Assembly: GCA_027493615.1 (NCBI GenBank)
Contig: JAOSKK010000012.1
Location: 620,001 to 684,000 of the forward strand
Origin: Verrucomicrobiota bacterium
GTDB lineage: Bacteria; Verrucomicrobiota; Verrucomicrobiia; Limisphaerales; J093
Direction of reading: 5' to 3'
Length of the DNA stretch: 64,000 nucleotides
Shown here: positions 1 through 8,702 of the stretch, one piece after another
Position numbering within the stretch: the stretch's first letter is position 1
Layout: each line of letters begins with the position of its first letter
Translations under genes and position numbers: made by a program
The notes under the pieces: model-generated
The model's database searches: none
Seen by the model: only the letters and a program-made list of their open reading frames with translations
What the model was told of the DNA's origin: nothing

Positions 1-188
1 TGGGATTGAAGGTGCCGGGACTGCGACTTCAGAATCCGGCCTGCGTGAAGAAGACCTTTCCGAACTTCTTTGGGAAACTGGCGGCGGCGCCGCCCCACGG
101 GCTGGGGGCGGTGATCCGGGCGGGGCGACGGGGACCGATTCTGCGCGGGGACGAGCTGGTGGCGGACCTGGGCGCGCGCGACGCATGA
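1..188 (+). CDS. aroA: 3-phosphoshikimate 1-carboxyvinyltransferase (EPSP synthase), C-terminal end only
   Basis: Only the last 60 or so codons are in the window; the gene begins upstream. The visible end carries the pattern NPACVKKTFPNFF, which matches the conserved C-terminal (C-x-x-KTFP-x-FF) segment of AroA, the shikimate-pathway enzyme that joins shikimate-3-phosphate and phosphoenolpyruvate. Its stop overlaps the start of cmk (ATGA), and aroA-cmk is a common bacterial gene order, which supports the call. After the KTFP motif there are more residues (to LGARDA) than AroA usually has, so the tail is slightly extended. The identification rests on a short stretch but the motif and context agree. 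Confidence 0.8.
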   Translation, partial: GLKVPGLRLQNPACVKKTFPNFFGKLAAAPPHGLGAVIRAGRRGPILRGDELVADLGARDA

Positions 189-844
189 GTGCGGGAGGGC
201 AGCGAGGGTCGATCGTGATCGCGATCGACGGCACGAGTGCCAGCGGCAAGAGCACGAACGCGCGGCTCGTGGCGAAGGCACTGGATTACGCGTACGTGGA
301 CACCGGGGCGATGTACCGGACGCTGGCGTGGTATTGCCTGAAGAACGGGGTGGATGTGCACGACGCGAAGGCCGTGGCGGCGGCGGTGCGCCGGTGGAAG
401 ACGCGGCTGGACTGCGTGGATGGTCACGTGCGGCTGCTGGTGGACGGCTACCATCCTGCCCGCGAGATCCGCACGGCGGAAACCAGCGCGGCGGTGCCGC
501 ACGTGGCGGCCATCCCGCGGGTGCGCACCTGGATGGTGAAGACGCAGCGGGACTGCCTGCGTTTTGGCAACCTCGTGATGGAAGGCCGGGACATCGGCAC
601 GCACGTGTTTCCGGAGACCGACTTCAAGTTCTACCTCGACGCCTCGCTTGATGAACGCACCCGTCGGCGACAGGCGGAAGGGGTGCACGAAGACCTGGCC
701 AAACGGGACCGGCGGGACAGCGAACGCCGCGCCGCGCCGCTGATGATTCCGCTGGGGGCGATGGTCGTGAACAACTCGGGTCAGACGCCGGAACAGACCA
801 GCAACCTGATCATTGCCGAGGTGCGCCGCCGGTTGCCTGCGTGA
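185..844 (+). CDS. cmk: (d)CMP kinase
   Basis: A complete 219-residue cytidylate kinase, which phosphorylates CMP and dCMP with ATP in pyrimidine nucleotide supply. The Walker A loop GTSASGKST lies near residues 16-24, followed by the YVDTGAMYR substrate-binding segment (about 37-45) and the late EGRDIGTHVFP motif (about 133-143), all in the order expected for Cmk. Length is normal for the family (about 220). It overlaps the aroA stop by four bases and its own stop overlaps the downstream acyltransferase start (GTGA), so the three genes look translationally coupled in one operon. No frame disruption is present. Confidence 0.96.
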   Translation: MSAGGQRGSIVIAIDGTSASGKSTNARLVAKALDYAYVDTGAMYRTLAWYCLKNGVDVHDAKAVAAAVRRWKTRLDCVDGHVRLLVDGYHPAREIRTAETSAAVPHVAAIPRVRTWMVKTQRDCLRFGNLVMEGRDIGTHVFPETDFKFYLDASLDERTRRRQAEGVHEDLAKRDRRDSERRAAPLMIPLGAMVVNNSGQTPEQTSNLIIAEVRRRLPA

Positions 845-1500
845 ACCTGAGCTACGACACGGGCTGGCTGGTGTTTGGGGTGCTGTTTCGCACGCTGTTC
901 CGCCTGCGGGTGTACGGGTCGAAATGGGTGCCGCTGACAGGCCCGGTGGTGTTGGCTGCCAACCACGCCAGTTACATGGATCCGCCGCTCATCGGCGCGT
1001 CCACCCGGCGGCAGATTCACTTCCTGGCCCGCGCCTCCCTCTTCCGCCATCCGGTGCTCGGCACCCTGCTGCGGTCGTGGGACGTGGTGCCGGTCGACCG
1101 GGACAGCGGCGGGATCGCGGGGTTGCGAACCATTCTTGAGCGCCTGGCCGCCGGCGGGGCGATCCTCCTGTTTCCAGAAGGGACCCGGACACGTGATGGC
1201 CAGTTGCAGCCGGCCCGGTCGGGGATTGGCCTGACGGTCATCAAGTCGGAGTGCCCGGTGGTGCCGGTGCGGGTGTTCGGGACCTACGAGGCGTACGGGC
1301 GACACTACCGCGTTCCGCGGCCGCGCCGCGTGGCGGTGAAGTTCGGCACACCGCTGGATTTTGCGGCGGAACGGGCGGAGGCGCGGACGTGCAGCAAGCC
1401 GCGGCTGAAGGAGCTCTACCAGGAGATCGCCGATCAGTTGATGGCCGTGATCGCCAGGCTCGAGCCGTGCGAGGATGTCGCGCGGTTTCCGGCCGAATGA
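841..1500 (+). CDS. plsC: 1-acyl-sn-glycerol-3-phosphate acyltransferase (PlsC family)
   Basis: A 219-residue membrane-associated acyltransferase of the PlsC/LPLAT family, which transfers an acyl chain to lysophosphatidic acid to make phosphatidic acid. The catalytic HX4D motif is NHASYMD (about residues 40-46) and the glycerophosphate-binding motif is FPEGTRTRDG (about 115-124). The start is GTG, overlapping the cmk stop as GTGA, and the N-terminus is hydrophobic. The cmk-plsC order, often followed by rpsA, is frequent in bacteria; here no rpsA follows, and the next gene is gltX on the other strand. The exact acyl acceptor cannot be read from sequence. Confidence 0.92.
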   Translation: MNLSYDTGWLVFGVLFRTLFRLRVYGSKWVPLTGPVVLAANHASYMDPPLIGASTRRQIHFLARASLFRHPVLGTLLRSWDVVPVDRDSGGIAGLRTILERLAAGGAILLFPEGTRTRDGQLQPARSGIGLTVIKSECPVVPVRVFGTYEAYGRHYRVPRPRRVAVKFGTPLDFAAERAEARTCSKPRLKELYQEIADQLMAVIARLEPCEDVARFPAE

Positions 1501-1569
1501 CGGCCCCGCGCCCCCGGCGCGGGGCAGCGGAGTTCGGGAGTGTGTTGTCGGGTCCCGCGGGCCGTTCCT

Positions 1570-2922
1570 TCAGGCGGCGGGCTTTGGGGCAAGGACACGA
1601 TCCAGGCGAGCGAGGACGGTGTCCTTGCCCAGGACTTCCATCAGGTGATAGAGGCTGGGGCCGGCGGGCCGGCCGGTGCAAGCCAGTCGCGTGGGATGGA
1701 CCAACACCCCGGCCTTCACGCCGAGCTCCGCCGCCGTCTGTTTCAGACACGCCTCGAGCGGTCCGGCCTGGAAAGTCTCGACCCGGGCGAGGCCGGTCCG
1801 CAAGCGCCGGAGGCGCTCGAGATTCTCGGGGGTGAAATCGCGGGCGGCGGCCGCGGGATCGTAGCTGGTGACCTCGCTGAAGTAGAACCCGGCGTAGGCG
1901 GGCAGTTCGGCGAAGGTGCGGAGCTTGCCCTGGCAGGTGTCCAGCGCGGCTTTCACGTAGGCCAGCGGGAAGCGATTGGTGTCCAGGCCGGCCTTGCCGA
2001 GGGTATGGACGGCGAGCTCATGGAAGCGGTCGAGCGAGAGGGCGCGCATGTATTCGGCGTTCATCCACTGCAGCTTGGCCATGTCGAAGCGAGCGTTGTG
2101 GCGCAGCACCTGCGGGAGGTCGAAGCGCTCGATGAGTTCCGCCAGCGACATGAGTTCGCGGTTCTCCTTCGGGGACCACCCGAGCAGGACCAGGTAATTG
2201 ACGACCGCCTCGGGCACGTAGCCTTCCTCGAGGTAGGTGGTGAGCGACGCGCCCTGAGTCGCGCTTGCTCATCTTGGTGCCGTCCGGGTTCAAGATGAGC
2301 GGGATGTGGGCGTACTTGGGGGAACGACGCCGAAGGCGTGGAACAGAGCGAGGTGCTTGGCGGTGTTGCTCAGGTGATCTTCGCCGCGGATGACGTGGGT
2401 GACACCCATTTCGAGATCATCCACGACGTTGGTCAGGTGGAAGACTGGTTGTCCGTCCGAGCGGACGAGCACGAAGTCGGGATCGGCGGCCTCACGATCG
2501 GTCAGTTCGCGGCGCACTTCGCCGACGATGAGGTCGTGAATGACGACAGGGTCGCGGGTCATTTTGAACCGGACCGCCCCTTCGTGTTCATAGGCCAGGC
2601 CGCGGGAGAGCAGGGCCTCGACCCGTTGCTGATAGCGGTCGCGGCGCTGCGACTGGTAATAGGGTCCATGGTCGCCATGGCAGGGGCCGGTGGCGTCGCT
2701 GGTGATCGGGCCTTCGTCCCAATCCATGCCGAGCCAGCGCAGCCCGCCGAGGATCACGTCGACGGCGGCCTGCGTGTTGCGGGCGGTGTCGGTATCCTCG
2801 ATGCGCAGGATGAACCGACCTCCCGTGTGGCGGGCGAACAGCCAGTTGAACAAGGCCGTACGGGCACCGCCGATGTGGAGGAAACCGGTGGGACTCGGGG
2901 CGAAGCGAACGCGGACATTCAT
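1570..2922 (-). CDS. gltX: Glutamyl-tRNA synthetase (two apparent frameshifts)
   Basis: Class I glutamyl-tRNA synthetase, charging tRNA-Glu. The N-terminal part (start ATG at 2922) has the HIGH-type motif [11 protein letters not shown] and [11 protein letters not shown]; the next fragment has the KMSKR loop with [11 protein letters not shown]; the last fragment (from about 2260 down to 1570) carries the anticodon-binding region. These sit in three frames. The first break is a run of five Cs on the coding strand (2318-2322) where six would keep the frame. The second is an extra base at about 2257. Rejoined, the protein is about 450 residues with all motifs in order. Because the enzyme is essential and no second copy is seen, I treat the breaks as assembly errors. 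It converges on the plsC operon. Confidence 0.93.
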
Positions 2923-3327
2923 GGCGAGCTAGGGCGAACCAGGTTGACTTAGCAGCGGGAGTCTAGGCCCTCGCATCGGCGCTGGCCACGCGGAACTGAA
3001 ACGCGCGCCCCACCGCCCGGCCGCTCCCCGGAGGCCAGCCTGAAACGCAAAGCGGCGGGTTGTGGGAAGACACACGGATTTGCATGCCCAAAACCCGCCG
3101 CTGCCAGCCCTTCCCGAGAAGGGCCGGACTTGAACGGCGGTCGCGGCCGCAACGCGCCGGTTCAACTGCGCCGACACGCTGGCCCCCGGCGGACGGGTGT
3201 CAAGCGACCGTGGGCAGCGATGAACGGTGTTGCCATGCCGAGCCCGGGGCGGTTGACTAGGCGCGCTCTTGCACGGTGACCCGTGACAGCGAATCTCGCA
3301 CATCCGCGGTCCTCGAGGCGGGCTGGT
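2923..3327. other. Intergenic region, no gene recognised
   Basis: About 400 bases between the gltX start and the divergent alpha-CTD/sigma-4 gene. It must hold both promoters, but I see no convincing -35/-10 pair. A short hairpin (GCCCTTC-CCGA-GAAGGGC, near 3105-3123) is present but has no T tract. A possible T-loop-like string on the minus strand does not pair as a tRNA arm. Short ORFs here have no recognisable similarity. Confidence 0.6.
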
Positions 3328-4487
3328 ATGGACGTGATCCACATCCCGGAGGCGGCTCGCGGCCAGCCCCTCTCCGACTATTCCCTCTCCGCCCGTCTCG
3401 CCCACGCCTTTGAGGGCAAGGACTGCAACGGTTGGGCGACCTGCACGGCCGATCGTTTCGTGCGTTCGCCCAGCTTCGGAACTGCGGCGGGGTAACGGTT
3501 CGCGAGCTCCGTATGCTCGTGCAGGCCGTGCAGCGCGCCTATCCGTCGCCCGAGCCTTGCGCAGACCCGGCGTCTCCCTTCCTCCCGGTCGTGGCCGATG
3601 GTTTCCGAGTCCCCGCGAGGCTCAGGGAGGTGAATGTGTTCGAGCTCCCGCTTTCGTCCCGCCTCCATCGCGCACTGGTCAGGTTGGGCGTCCAGCGGTT
3701 TGGTGAGCTTCAGGGCGTGACCCTGCGCGAGTTCGCCCGGCTCCCCAACTGCGGGCGGCACACCCGGGACGAGGCCATCCGGCTCATCCAACGTGCCGCC
3801 GATGGCGAGTTCGATGTGGGGTCAGAGGCGTTCACTCCCGCGAACTGCGGCGAGTTGGTCTCCGCCCTGGATGACCTGCTCGCCCGGGTACCCTCCCGGG
3901 ATCAGCGGATCCTCCTGCTGCGCCTCGGGGCCGAGGGCGGTGCGCCCTCGACGCTGGGAGGCATCGGAGGTCAGTTCGGCATCACTCGCGAGCGGGTCCG
4001 GCAGATTGTGCTGCAAGCGGTCAAGTACATCCGCACCGAGGGCGGCCCGAAACTCGCGCACCAGCTTCGCGGACTCGCGGCGACGTGCCACGACCTCGTC
4101 TGCCCGCTGACTCCGCCGCTGCTGGCTTCCTGGTTGGGTCAGGACACCTCGCACGCCCGCCTCCCCACCGTCGCCTACGTCCGGCTGCTCGGTCTGTTGG
4201 AAAGCGACATCCCGGCTCTGGCGGGGGGAGACGCGCCCCCCGGCGAGCCGAAGGGTTATGTGCACAGGATGGTGGCTGCGCTGCCGGAGATCCTGGTATC
4301 GGCTCGCCGGGGACTGCCACTGAAGGAGGTTCTGCAGCGGCTGCGCACCTATCCGAAGCTTCGTCGTCTCAAGGCCGCCGCTTTTCTTGGGAGCCTGGGC
4401 TGGTGCCGAGACCTGCACCTGGATTTCACGCGGCCGGATCGCCCCACGGCCAGGCTCCACAGATGGTCGCGCGCCGCTGTGGCCTGA
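3328..4487 (+). CDS. DNA-binding protein with two RNAP alpha-CTD-like domains and a sigma-70 region 4-like domain
   Basis: A roughly 386-residue protein, probably a transcription regulator. From the ATG at 3328 the N-terminus (DYSLSARLAHAFEGKDCN) runs into a one-base gap near 3431. The next frame continues with LGDLHGRSFRAFAQLRNCG, together matching the helix-hairpin-helix fold of the RNA polymerase alpha C-terminal domain. A second copy follows (RALVRLGVQRFGELQG then LREFARLPNCGRHT). The middle (about residues 180-235) reads RDQRILLLRLGAEGG and FGITRERVRQIVLQA, which is the sigma-70 region 4 helix-turn-helix with the usual TRERVRQI signature. No region 2 is present, so it is not a complete sigma factor. 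The C-terminal 120 residues are unassigned. Partner promoter and role are unknown. Confidence 0.75.
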
Positions 4488-4634
4488 CCCACTCTCCCCG
4501 CGCGTCGGCGTGCAACGCCCGGCGCGGACGAAAGCACGGGTGTCACCCGCTTTTCGACGCGCAAGGATCAGGACGGCAGCGGGCCCCTCGTTTGACCCTG
4601 CGTGCCCGCGACGATACAGTGCCCGCCACAGATT

Positions 4635-5026
4635 ATGATGGCGAAGACGACCACGACGACGGCGAGTGCGCCCGCCGCGTTCCGGATCGGGGACGAGCGG
4701 TTGGTCAAGGTGACCCCCTGCCGCCGCGGCGCGCGTGAAGGCGCTCTTGCAGAAGCGGGGTCAACCCGAGGGGCGTGCTGCGCGTCGCGGTCGTGGGCGG
4801 CGGGTGCTCGGGCCTGCAGTACAAGATGGATCTGCAGGACGGCCCGGCGAACCGGGACATCGTGGTGGAGAGCGCCGGCATCCGCGTCGTGGTCGATCCC
4901 AAGAGCGCCCTGTACGTCACCGGTTCCGAACTGGATTACGTGGAGGCCCTGCAGGGGGGCGGGTTCAAGGTGAGGAACCCGAACGCGACCTCGAGCTGTT
5001 CCTGCGGGGAGAGCTTCAGTGCCTGA
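4635..5026 (+). CDS. Iron-sulfur cluster assembly protein, IscA/ErpA/HesB family (two apparent frameshifts)
   Basis: A-type Fe-S carrier protein that passes clusters to apo-enzymes. The diagnostic cysteines are all visible: GGGCSGLQYKMD and, at the C-terminus, SSCSCGESF (the C-x-C pair). The N-terminal part (ATG at 4635 or 4638, then a threonine-rich stretch and RIGDERLVKVT) is in one frame, the helix VKALLQKRGQPEG in a second, and the cysteine part in a third. A missing base near 4716 and one extra G near 4773 explain both breaks. Rejoined length is about 130 residues, with an N-terminal extension longer than E. coli IscA. It stands alone, not in an isc or suf operon, so I leave the symbol blank. 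Confidence 0.85.
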
Positions 5027-5067
5027 ACAGGCGAAGCGGGCTTGGCGGGTGAACCCGGGACAGGACA

Positions 5068-5090
5068 GCAGGCGAGACGCCTGCACCACC
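5068..5090. repeat. Dispersed palindromic repeat, family C
   Basis: The string GCAGGCGAGACGCCTGCACC sits just after the IscA-family gene. Its core is a near-palindrome (GCAGGCG-AGA-CGCCTGC). Related copies occur at about 20050, 25064, 32875 and 34427, two of them inside genes. It could fold as a hairpin in RNA but lacks a T tract. Confidence 0.7.
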
Positions 5091-5116
5091 ACGGCACGAC
5101 CGCGCTGCCATGGGCG

Positions 5117-5482
5117 TCACACGGAAGGTCTGCGGAGGAGGAGGTAGCAGCCGACGAGCACCAGGAAGCCGCCGAAGAGGCGGCCCAGTGCGGGAGAAGG
5201 CGTGATGCGGGCCAGCCAGGCCCCGAGGTACCCGCCGCACACGGCCAGCGGGATCATGGCCAGCGCGGACCGCCACTCGACATGACCGTACTGCCAGTGA
5301 CGGAACACCCCGATGCAGGCGGCGGGCACGATCACGGCGAGCGACGTCCCGATGGCGAGCTTGATGTCCTGCTTGAGCCACAACGTGAGGGCGGGGACCA
5401 TGACGATGCCGCCGCCGACCCCGAACACGCCGCTGGTCACGCCGCTGACGAGGCCGATCAAGGCTGCGAACACATAGAACAT
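5117..5482 (-). CDS. TauE/SafE family membrane transporter (short form)
   Basis: A small membrane protein of about 121 residues when started at the internal ATG (MFYVFAALIGL); the upstream in-frame extension to 5536 is not hydrophobic and is less likely. It has the glycine-rich repeat GLVSGVTSGVFGVGGGIVMVPAL typical of TauE/SafE exporters (quoted here only as a family signature around residues 8-30), followed by three further hydrophobic helices. The family moves sulfite, sulfonates or other organic anions; many members are built from two such halves, and short single-repeat forms like this one are thought to work as dimers. Substrate unknown. Convergent with the preceding gene and divergent from rpoN. 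Confidence 0.85.
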   Translation of the reverse strand: MFYVFAALIGLVSGVTSGVFGVGGGIVMVPALTLWLKQDIKLAIGTSLAVIVPAACIGVFRHWQYGHVEWRSALAMIPLAVCGGYLGAWLARITPSPALGRLFGGFLVLVGCYLLLRRPSV

Positions 5483-5655
5483 GGGGCCTTGATGCCGGAA
5501 CCGCGGCCGTGCCTCAACCAGAAAACCCCATCCCAAAACCCCGCCCTGCTTCGGGAGGCTGCGTAGGGCAAAAAACGAGGCTGCTAAGCACCGTTCCGTC
5601 AGGAAATCGCCGAGTTCTGGCTTGTGGAAACGCGGCTGCAGCCTAAGCTCGGGCC

Positions 5656-7158
5656 ATGGCTCAGGGCCTCCATCTCTCGCAACGAATGGCGTTGCAGCAG
5701 GTGCTGGCGCCGCAGCTCCAGCAGTCGCTGGCCTTGCTGCAGGCGCCCGTGCTCGAGCTGCAGGCGCTCGTCGAGCAGGAGATGGCCCAGAATCCCGTCC
5801 TCGAAGAAGTCCCGCCCGCCGAACAGGCCCAGCAGGTGCGCCAGGAACAGGAGGGCCCGCAGCTCTCCGACCCCACCGACCCGCAGGAACCGCCGGCAGA
5901 TCTCCGCTTCGACCCCGCCACGGAGAAACCCTCGAGCGCGCCCGTGGACGATTTTCAGGCCGAGTTCGAACGGCTGGCGCAGATGGATCAGGAGTGGCGC
6001 GATCATTTCGCCCAGACGAACCTGCCGCTGCGCGGCCGCGAGGAGGACGAGGAACGGCGCCAGTTCATGTTCGATTCGCTCGTCGCCGGCACGTCGCTGC
6101 AGGAACACCTGCTCGAACAGGTGCGGCTTTCCGACCTCTCCGAAGCGCAGATGAACGTGGCCGAATTGCTCGTGGGCAACATCGACGAGCGGGGCTATCT
6201 CCAGTCGTCACTCGACGAACTCGCCTTCTCGGCCGGGGTGCCCATCGAGCAGGTGACGGAGGTGCTCAAGGTGGTGCAGGGCTTTCATCCGCCGGGGGTC
6301 GGCGCGCGCGACCTGCGAGAGTGCCTGCTGCTGCAACTCGAACGCGCGGGGCGCCAGGAGTCGCTCGAGTACCGGATCGTCGACCGGCACATGGAGGCCC
6401 TGGGCAAACGGCGTCTGCCGGAACTCGCCAAGGCCCTGGGCGCCTCGCTCGAAGAGATCAAGGAGGCCGTCGACCGCATCAGCCATCTCGAGCCCCGGCC
6501 CGGTCGCGATTTTCTCCCGGACGACCAGCAATACGTCGTGCCCGAGGTGTTCGTGCAGAAGGTGGGCGAGGATTACACGGTGTCGGTCAACGGCGACGCG
6601 GTGCCGCACCTGCGCATCAGCAACACGTACAAGGACCTGATGGCGCGGCCGGAAAGCTCGACCGAGGTGCGCGAGTACATCCGCGAGAAGATCCGGGCGG
6701 GCAAGTTCCTGATCAAGAGCCTCCAGCAGCGGCAGAACACCCTGCTCAACATCGCCCGTGAAATCGTCCAGCGGCAACGCGCGTTCATGGAGAACGGCGT
6801 GGCCCATCTGCACCCCATGACCATGGCCCAGATCGCCCAGGTCGTCGGCGTCCACGAAACCACCGTCAGCCGCGCGGTGTCGGGCAAGTACATGGAGACG
6901 CCGCAGGGCGTCTTCGAGATGAAGTACTTCTTCACCTCAGGTCTGCCCACCTCCGGAGGCGACGGTGCGGTCTCGAACGAAAGCGTGAAGCAGCTCATCG
7001 CCGAGATGGTGGCCCAGGAGGACAAGCAGAAGCCGCTTTCCGACGAGGAGATCGTGAAGCGCCTCACCGCCAAGGGCGTCCAGATCGCGCGCCGCACCAT
7101 CGCCAAGTACCGGTCCGAGCTGAACCTCCTGCCCTCGCACCTCCGCCGCGTGTATTGA
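5656..7158 (+). CDS. rpoN: RNA polymerase sigma-54 factor
   Basis: A complete 500-residue sigma-54. Region I is glutamine- and leucine-rich (LSQRMALQQVLAPQLQQSL, residues 7-25), the region recognised by enhancer-binding ATPases. An acidic linker follows, then the core-binding domain and the helix-turn-helix near residue 385-410 (MAQIAQVVGVHETTVSRAV). The RpoN box, ARRTIAKYR, lies about 25 residues from the C-terminus and contacts the -24 element. No frame breaks. The stop overlaps a possible early start of the lipid kinase gene, suggesting co-transcription. No hpf/raiA or PTS genes follow, unlike in Proteobacteria. Presence of rpoN implies sigma-54-dependent activators elsewhere in the genome. 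Confidence 0.97.
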   Translation: MAQGLHLSQRMALQQVLAPQLQQSLALLQAPVLELQALVEQEMAQNPVLEEVPPAEQAQQVRQEQEGPQLSDPTDPQEPPADLRFDPATEKPSSAPVDDFQAEFERLAQMDQEWRDHFAQTNLPLRGREEDEERRQFMFDSLVAGTSLQEHLLEQVRLSDLSEAQMNVAELLVGNIDERGYLQSSLDELAFSAGVPIEQVTEVLKVVQGFHPPGVGARDLRECLLLQLERAGRQESLEYRIVDRHMEALGKRRLPELAKALGASLEEIKEAVDRISHLEPRPGRDFLPDDQQYVVPEVFVQKVGEDYTVSVNGDAVPHLRISNTYKDLMARPESSTEVREYIREKIRAGKFLIKSLQQRQNTLLNIAREIVQRQRAFMENGVAHLHPMTMAQIAQVVGVHETTVSRAVSGKYMETPQGVFEMKYFFTSGLPTSGGDGAVSNESVKQLIAEMVAQEDKQKPLSDEEIVKRLTAKGVQIARRTIAKYRSELNLLPSHLRRVY

Positions 7159-7187
7159 GCCGGCCGGCGCCGCCGGAAGGCCCTCGC

Positions 7188-8105
7188 ATGCGACGCCGCG
7201 TCCTCGTCCTTGTCAACCCGGCGGCGGCCAGCGGTCGCACCTTCGCCGTCGTTCGCCGCACGTTGGCCGCGCTCGAATCCCACGGCTTCACCGGCCGCCA
7301 GGCGCACTCTGAGCAAGGCGGACACCTGACCGAACTCGCTCGCGAACTGGCTGCCTCGTGCGACTTGCTTCTGGCGGCGGGCGGCGATGGAACGGTGCGT
7401 GAAGTGGCGTCTGGACTGCTCTCTTCGCCCGCAACGGAGACGCTGCTGGGCGTGCTGCCGGTCGGCACCGGGAACGACTTCGCCACCCAGCTCGGCATGG
7501 CCGAACCGGAGTCCGCCTTGCAGGCGCTGATCGAGGGCCAGATCCGCGCGTTGGACGTGATTGAGGTCCGGCACGGGCGGGGGGCGGCCGCGACAGTCGA
7601 TCACGCGCTGCTGTTCGCCGCGACAGGGTTCGCGGTCGAGGTGCTGCGGCGGACCAGTCCGCGGGTGAAGCGGCTGTTCGGGAGACGGTTCAGCTACTCG
7701 GTGGGGTTCTTCCGTGCGCTGCTGGGCTTCCGCACGCCGACCATGACCGTTGATGCGGAGGGCAAGGCCTGGACCGGCCCGGTGTTCCACGTGGGCGCGG
7801 GCAATGCCGAATGGGCGGGCGGTGGTGCCATGCGCCTTTCGCCGGGGGCGCGGATGGACGACGGGCTACTCGAGCTGTGCCGGATCGAGGCCCTGGGGCG
7901 GCTTGAGGTGTTGCGGTGTTTTCCCATGCTGTTGCGGGGCACGTTTCCGCGGCACCCGAAAGTGCGTTACTTCCAAGGCAGGGAGATGGCGGTGGTTTCG
8001 GAACCGGCCCTGCCCCTGGCGCTGGACGGCGATGTGGTGGGGCAGACGCCGGCGACGTTGCGGGTGAGGGCCGGGGCGTTGCGGGTGGTGGCTCGCGGCG
8101 CATGA
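7188..8105 (+). CDS. Diacylglycerol/sphingosine kinase-like lipid kinase (YegS/DagK family)
   Basis: A 305-residue soluble lipid kinase. I chose the ATG at 7188, eight bases after a GAAGG ribosome-binding site, over the TTG at 7155 that overlaps the rpoN stop, because the family begins with the beta strand RRRVLVLVNPAA. Nucleotide-binding motifs are present: NPAAASG (about 8-14), AAGGDGTVREV (about 69-79) and LPVGTGNDFA (about 97-106). The C-terminal half has the acidic/beta domain ending in LALDGD. Members phosphorylate diacylglycerol or related lipids with ATP, here likely returning diacylglycerol to phospholipid synthesis; the true substrate is not determined. Confidence 0.92.
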   Translation: MRRRVLVLVNPAAASGRTFAVVRRTLAALESHGFTGRQAHSEQGGHLTELARELAASCDLLLAAGGDGTVREVASGLLSSPATETLLGVLPVGTGNDFATQLGMAEPESALQALIEGQIRALDVIEVRHGRGAAATVDHALLFAATGFAVEVLRRTSPRVKRLFGRRFSYSVGFFRALLGFRTPTMTVDAEGKAWTGPVFHVGAGNAEWAGGGAMRLSPGARMDDGLLELCRIEALGRLEVLRCFPMLLRGTFPRHPKVRYFQGREMAVVSEPALPLALDGDVVGQTPATLRVRAGALRVVARGA

Positions 8106-8149
8106 GCGAGGGCATTGCCGGAGGACTCCCAGGGAGGTAGGGTCACCGC

Positions 8150-8359
8150 GTGAAGCGATTGACGGCGATCATCTATCAGGGCGACTCCAAGCGATGGTTG
8201 GTGGCTTTCAACCCCGAGACCGGGACCACGAGTCAAGGCCGAACGGTCGAGCAAGCATTGGCCAACCTCAAAGAAGCGACCGAGCTCTTCCTCGAAGAGC
8301 AGCAACTGCCTGAGTGGTCCGCGGCATTCCTCACGACTTTCGAGGTCGCGCATGCCTAA
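8150..8359 (+). CDS. hicB: HicB-type antitoxin
   Basis: A 69-residue protein with the HicB partial RNase-H-like fold: a beta strand (LTAIIYQGDSKRWLVAF), then NPETGTTSQGRTVEQALANL with the family pattern of glycine-x-T-x2-EAL-x-N-L, then a helix (EATELFLEE). Antitoxins of this class bind and inhibit the HicA mRNA interferase and often repress their own operon. No separate DNA-binding domain is present, so this is the short form. Its stop overlaps the start of the following HicA-like gene by eight bases. Antitoxin-first order is the less common HicBA arrangement. The start codon is GTG at 8150. Confidence 0.85.
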   Translation: MKRLTAIIYQGDSKRWLVAFNPETGTTSQGRTVEQALANLKEATELFLEEQQLPEWSAAFLTTFEVAHA

Positions 8360-8531
8360 GCTGCCCTGCGTTTCCGGCGCCCGCGTCGCTCGCGCATTGG
8401 TGAGCTTGGGGTTCGAGCGGCGGCGCCAGCGCGGGAGCCATCTGGTCTTGCGCCGTGGTTCCGATGCGAGTTCCTGGATGCGCTCGGACTTCCGGGAGCG
8501 CGTTAGTTCGGATGTTCCCTCCCCGCTGTAG
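8352..8531 (+). CDS. hicA: HicA-type toxin, C-terminal half abnormal
   Basis: A 59-residue protein overlapping hicB. Its N-terminal half is clear HicA: KLPCVSGARVARALVSLGFE followed by RRRQRGSHLVLRRG, which contains the catalytic histidine in the GSH motif. After that HicA proteins normally have a beta strand, a conserved H/P-rich loop and a final helix (the GTL-x-IL-x-QAG region). Here the sequence instead reads SDASSWMRSDF and ends after SSDVPSPL, with no recognisable helix in any frame. The toxin may therefore be damaged or inactive, or a base error may hide the true end. It is the double-stranded RNA-binding-like toxin partner of hicB. Confidence 0.7.
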   Translation: MPKLPCVSGARVARALVSLGFERRRQRGSHLVLRRGSDASSWMRSDFRERVSSDVPSPL

Positions 8532-8702
8532 GCGCCTGCCGTGTGCCGCAGCTTCGTGGGGAGTAGGCTGGTTGAACCACGAATCGGCAGGCGGGTCAGG
8601 ACCAGCAACCGCCACGCACCGAAGCGCCGCGTTCGGAGCGATTCGCTGCCCCTGGATCCTCCGCAGATTGCGAACATCGGGAATGGGAGGACCATCCTCG
8701 CG

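Noticed and set aside
29..688. Long minus-strand ORF opposite cmk (219 residues)
   Set aside because: It is a shadow ORF of the high-GC coding strand; its arginine/histidine-rich composition and the clear cmk motifs show the plus strand is coding.
3100..3260. Possible tRNA on the minus strand (string GTTCAAGTC)
   Set aside because: The T-loop-like string has no matching five-base T stem and no acceptor or anticodon arm can be drawn.
8529..8560. Family A repeat after hicA (GTAGGCGCCTGCC)
   Set aside because: Only the first nine bases match the unit; the rest does not.
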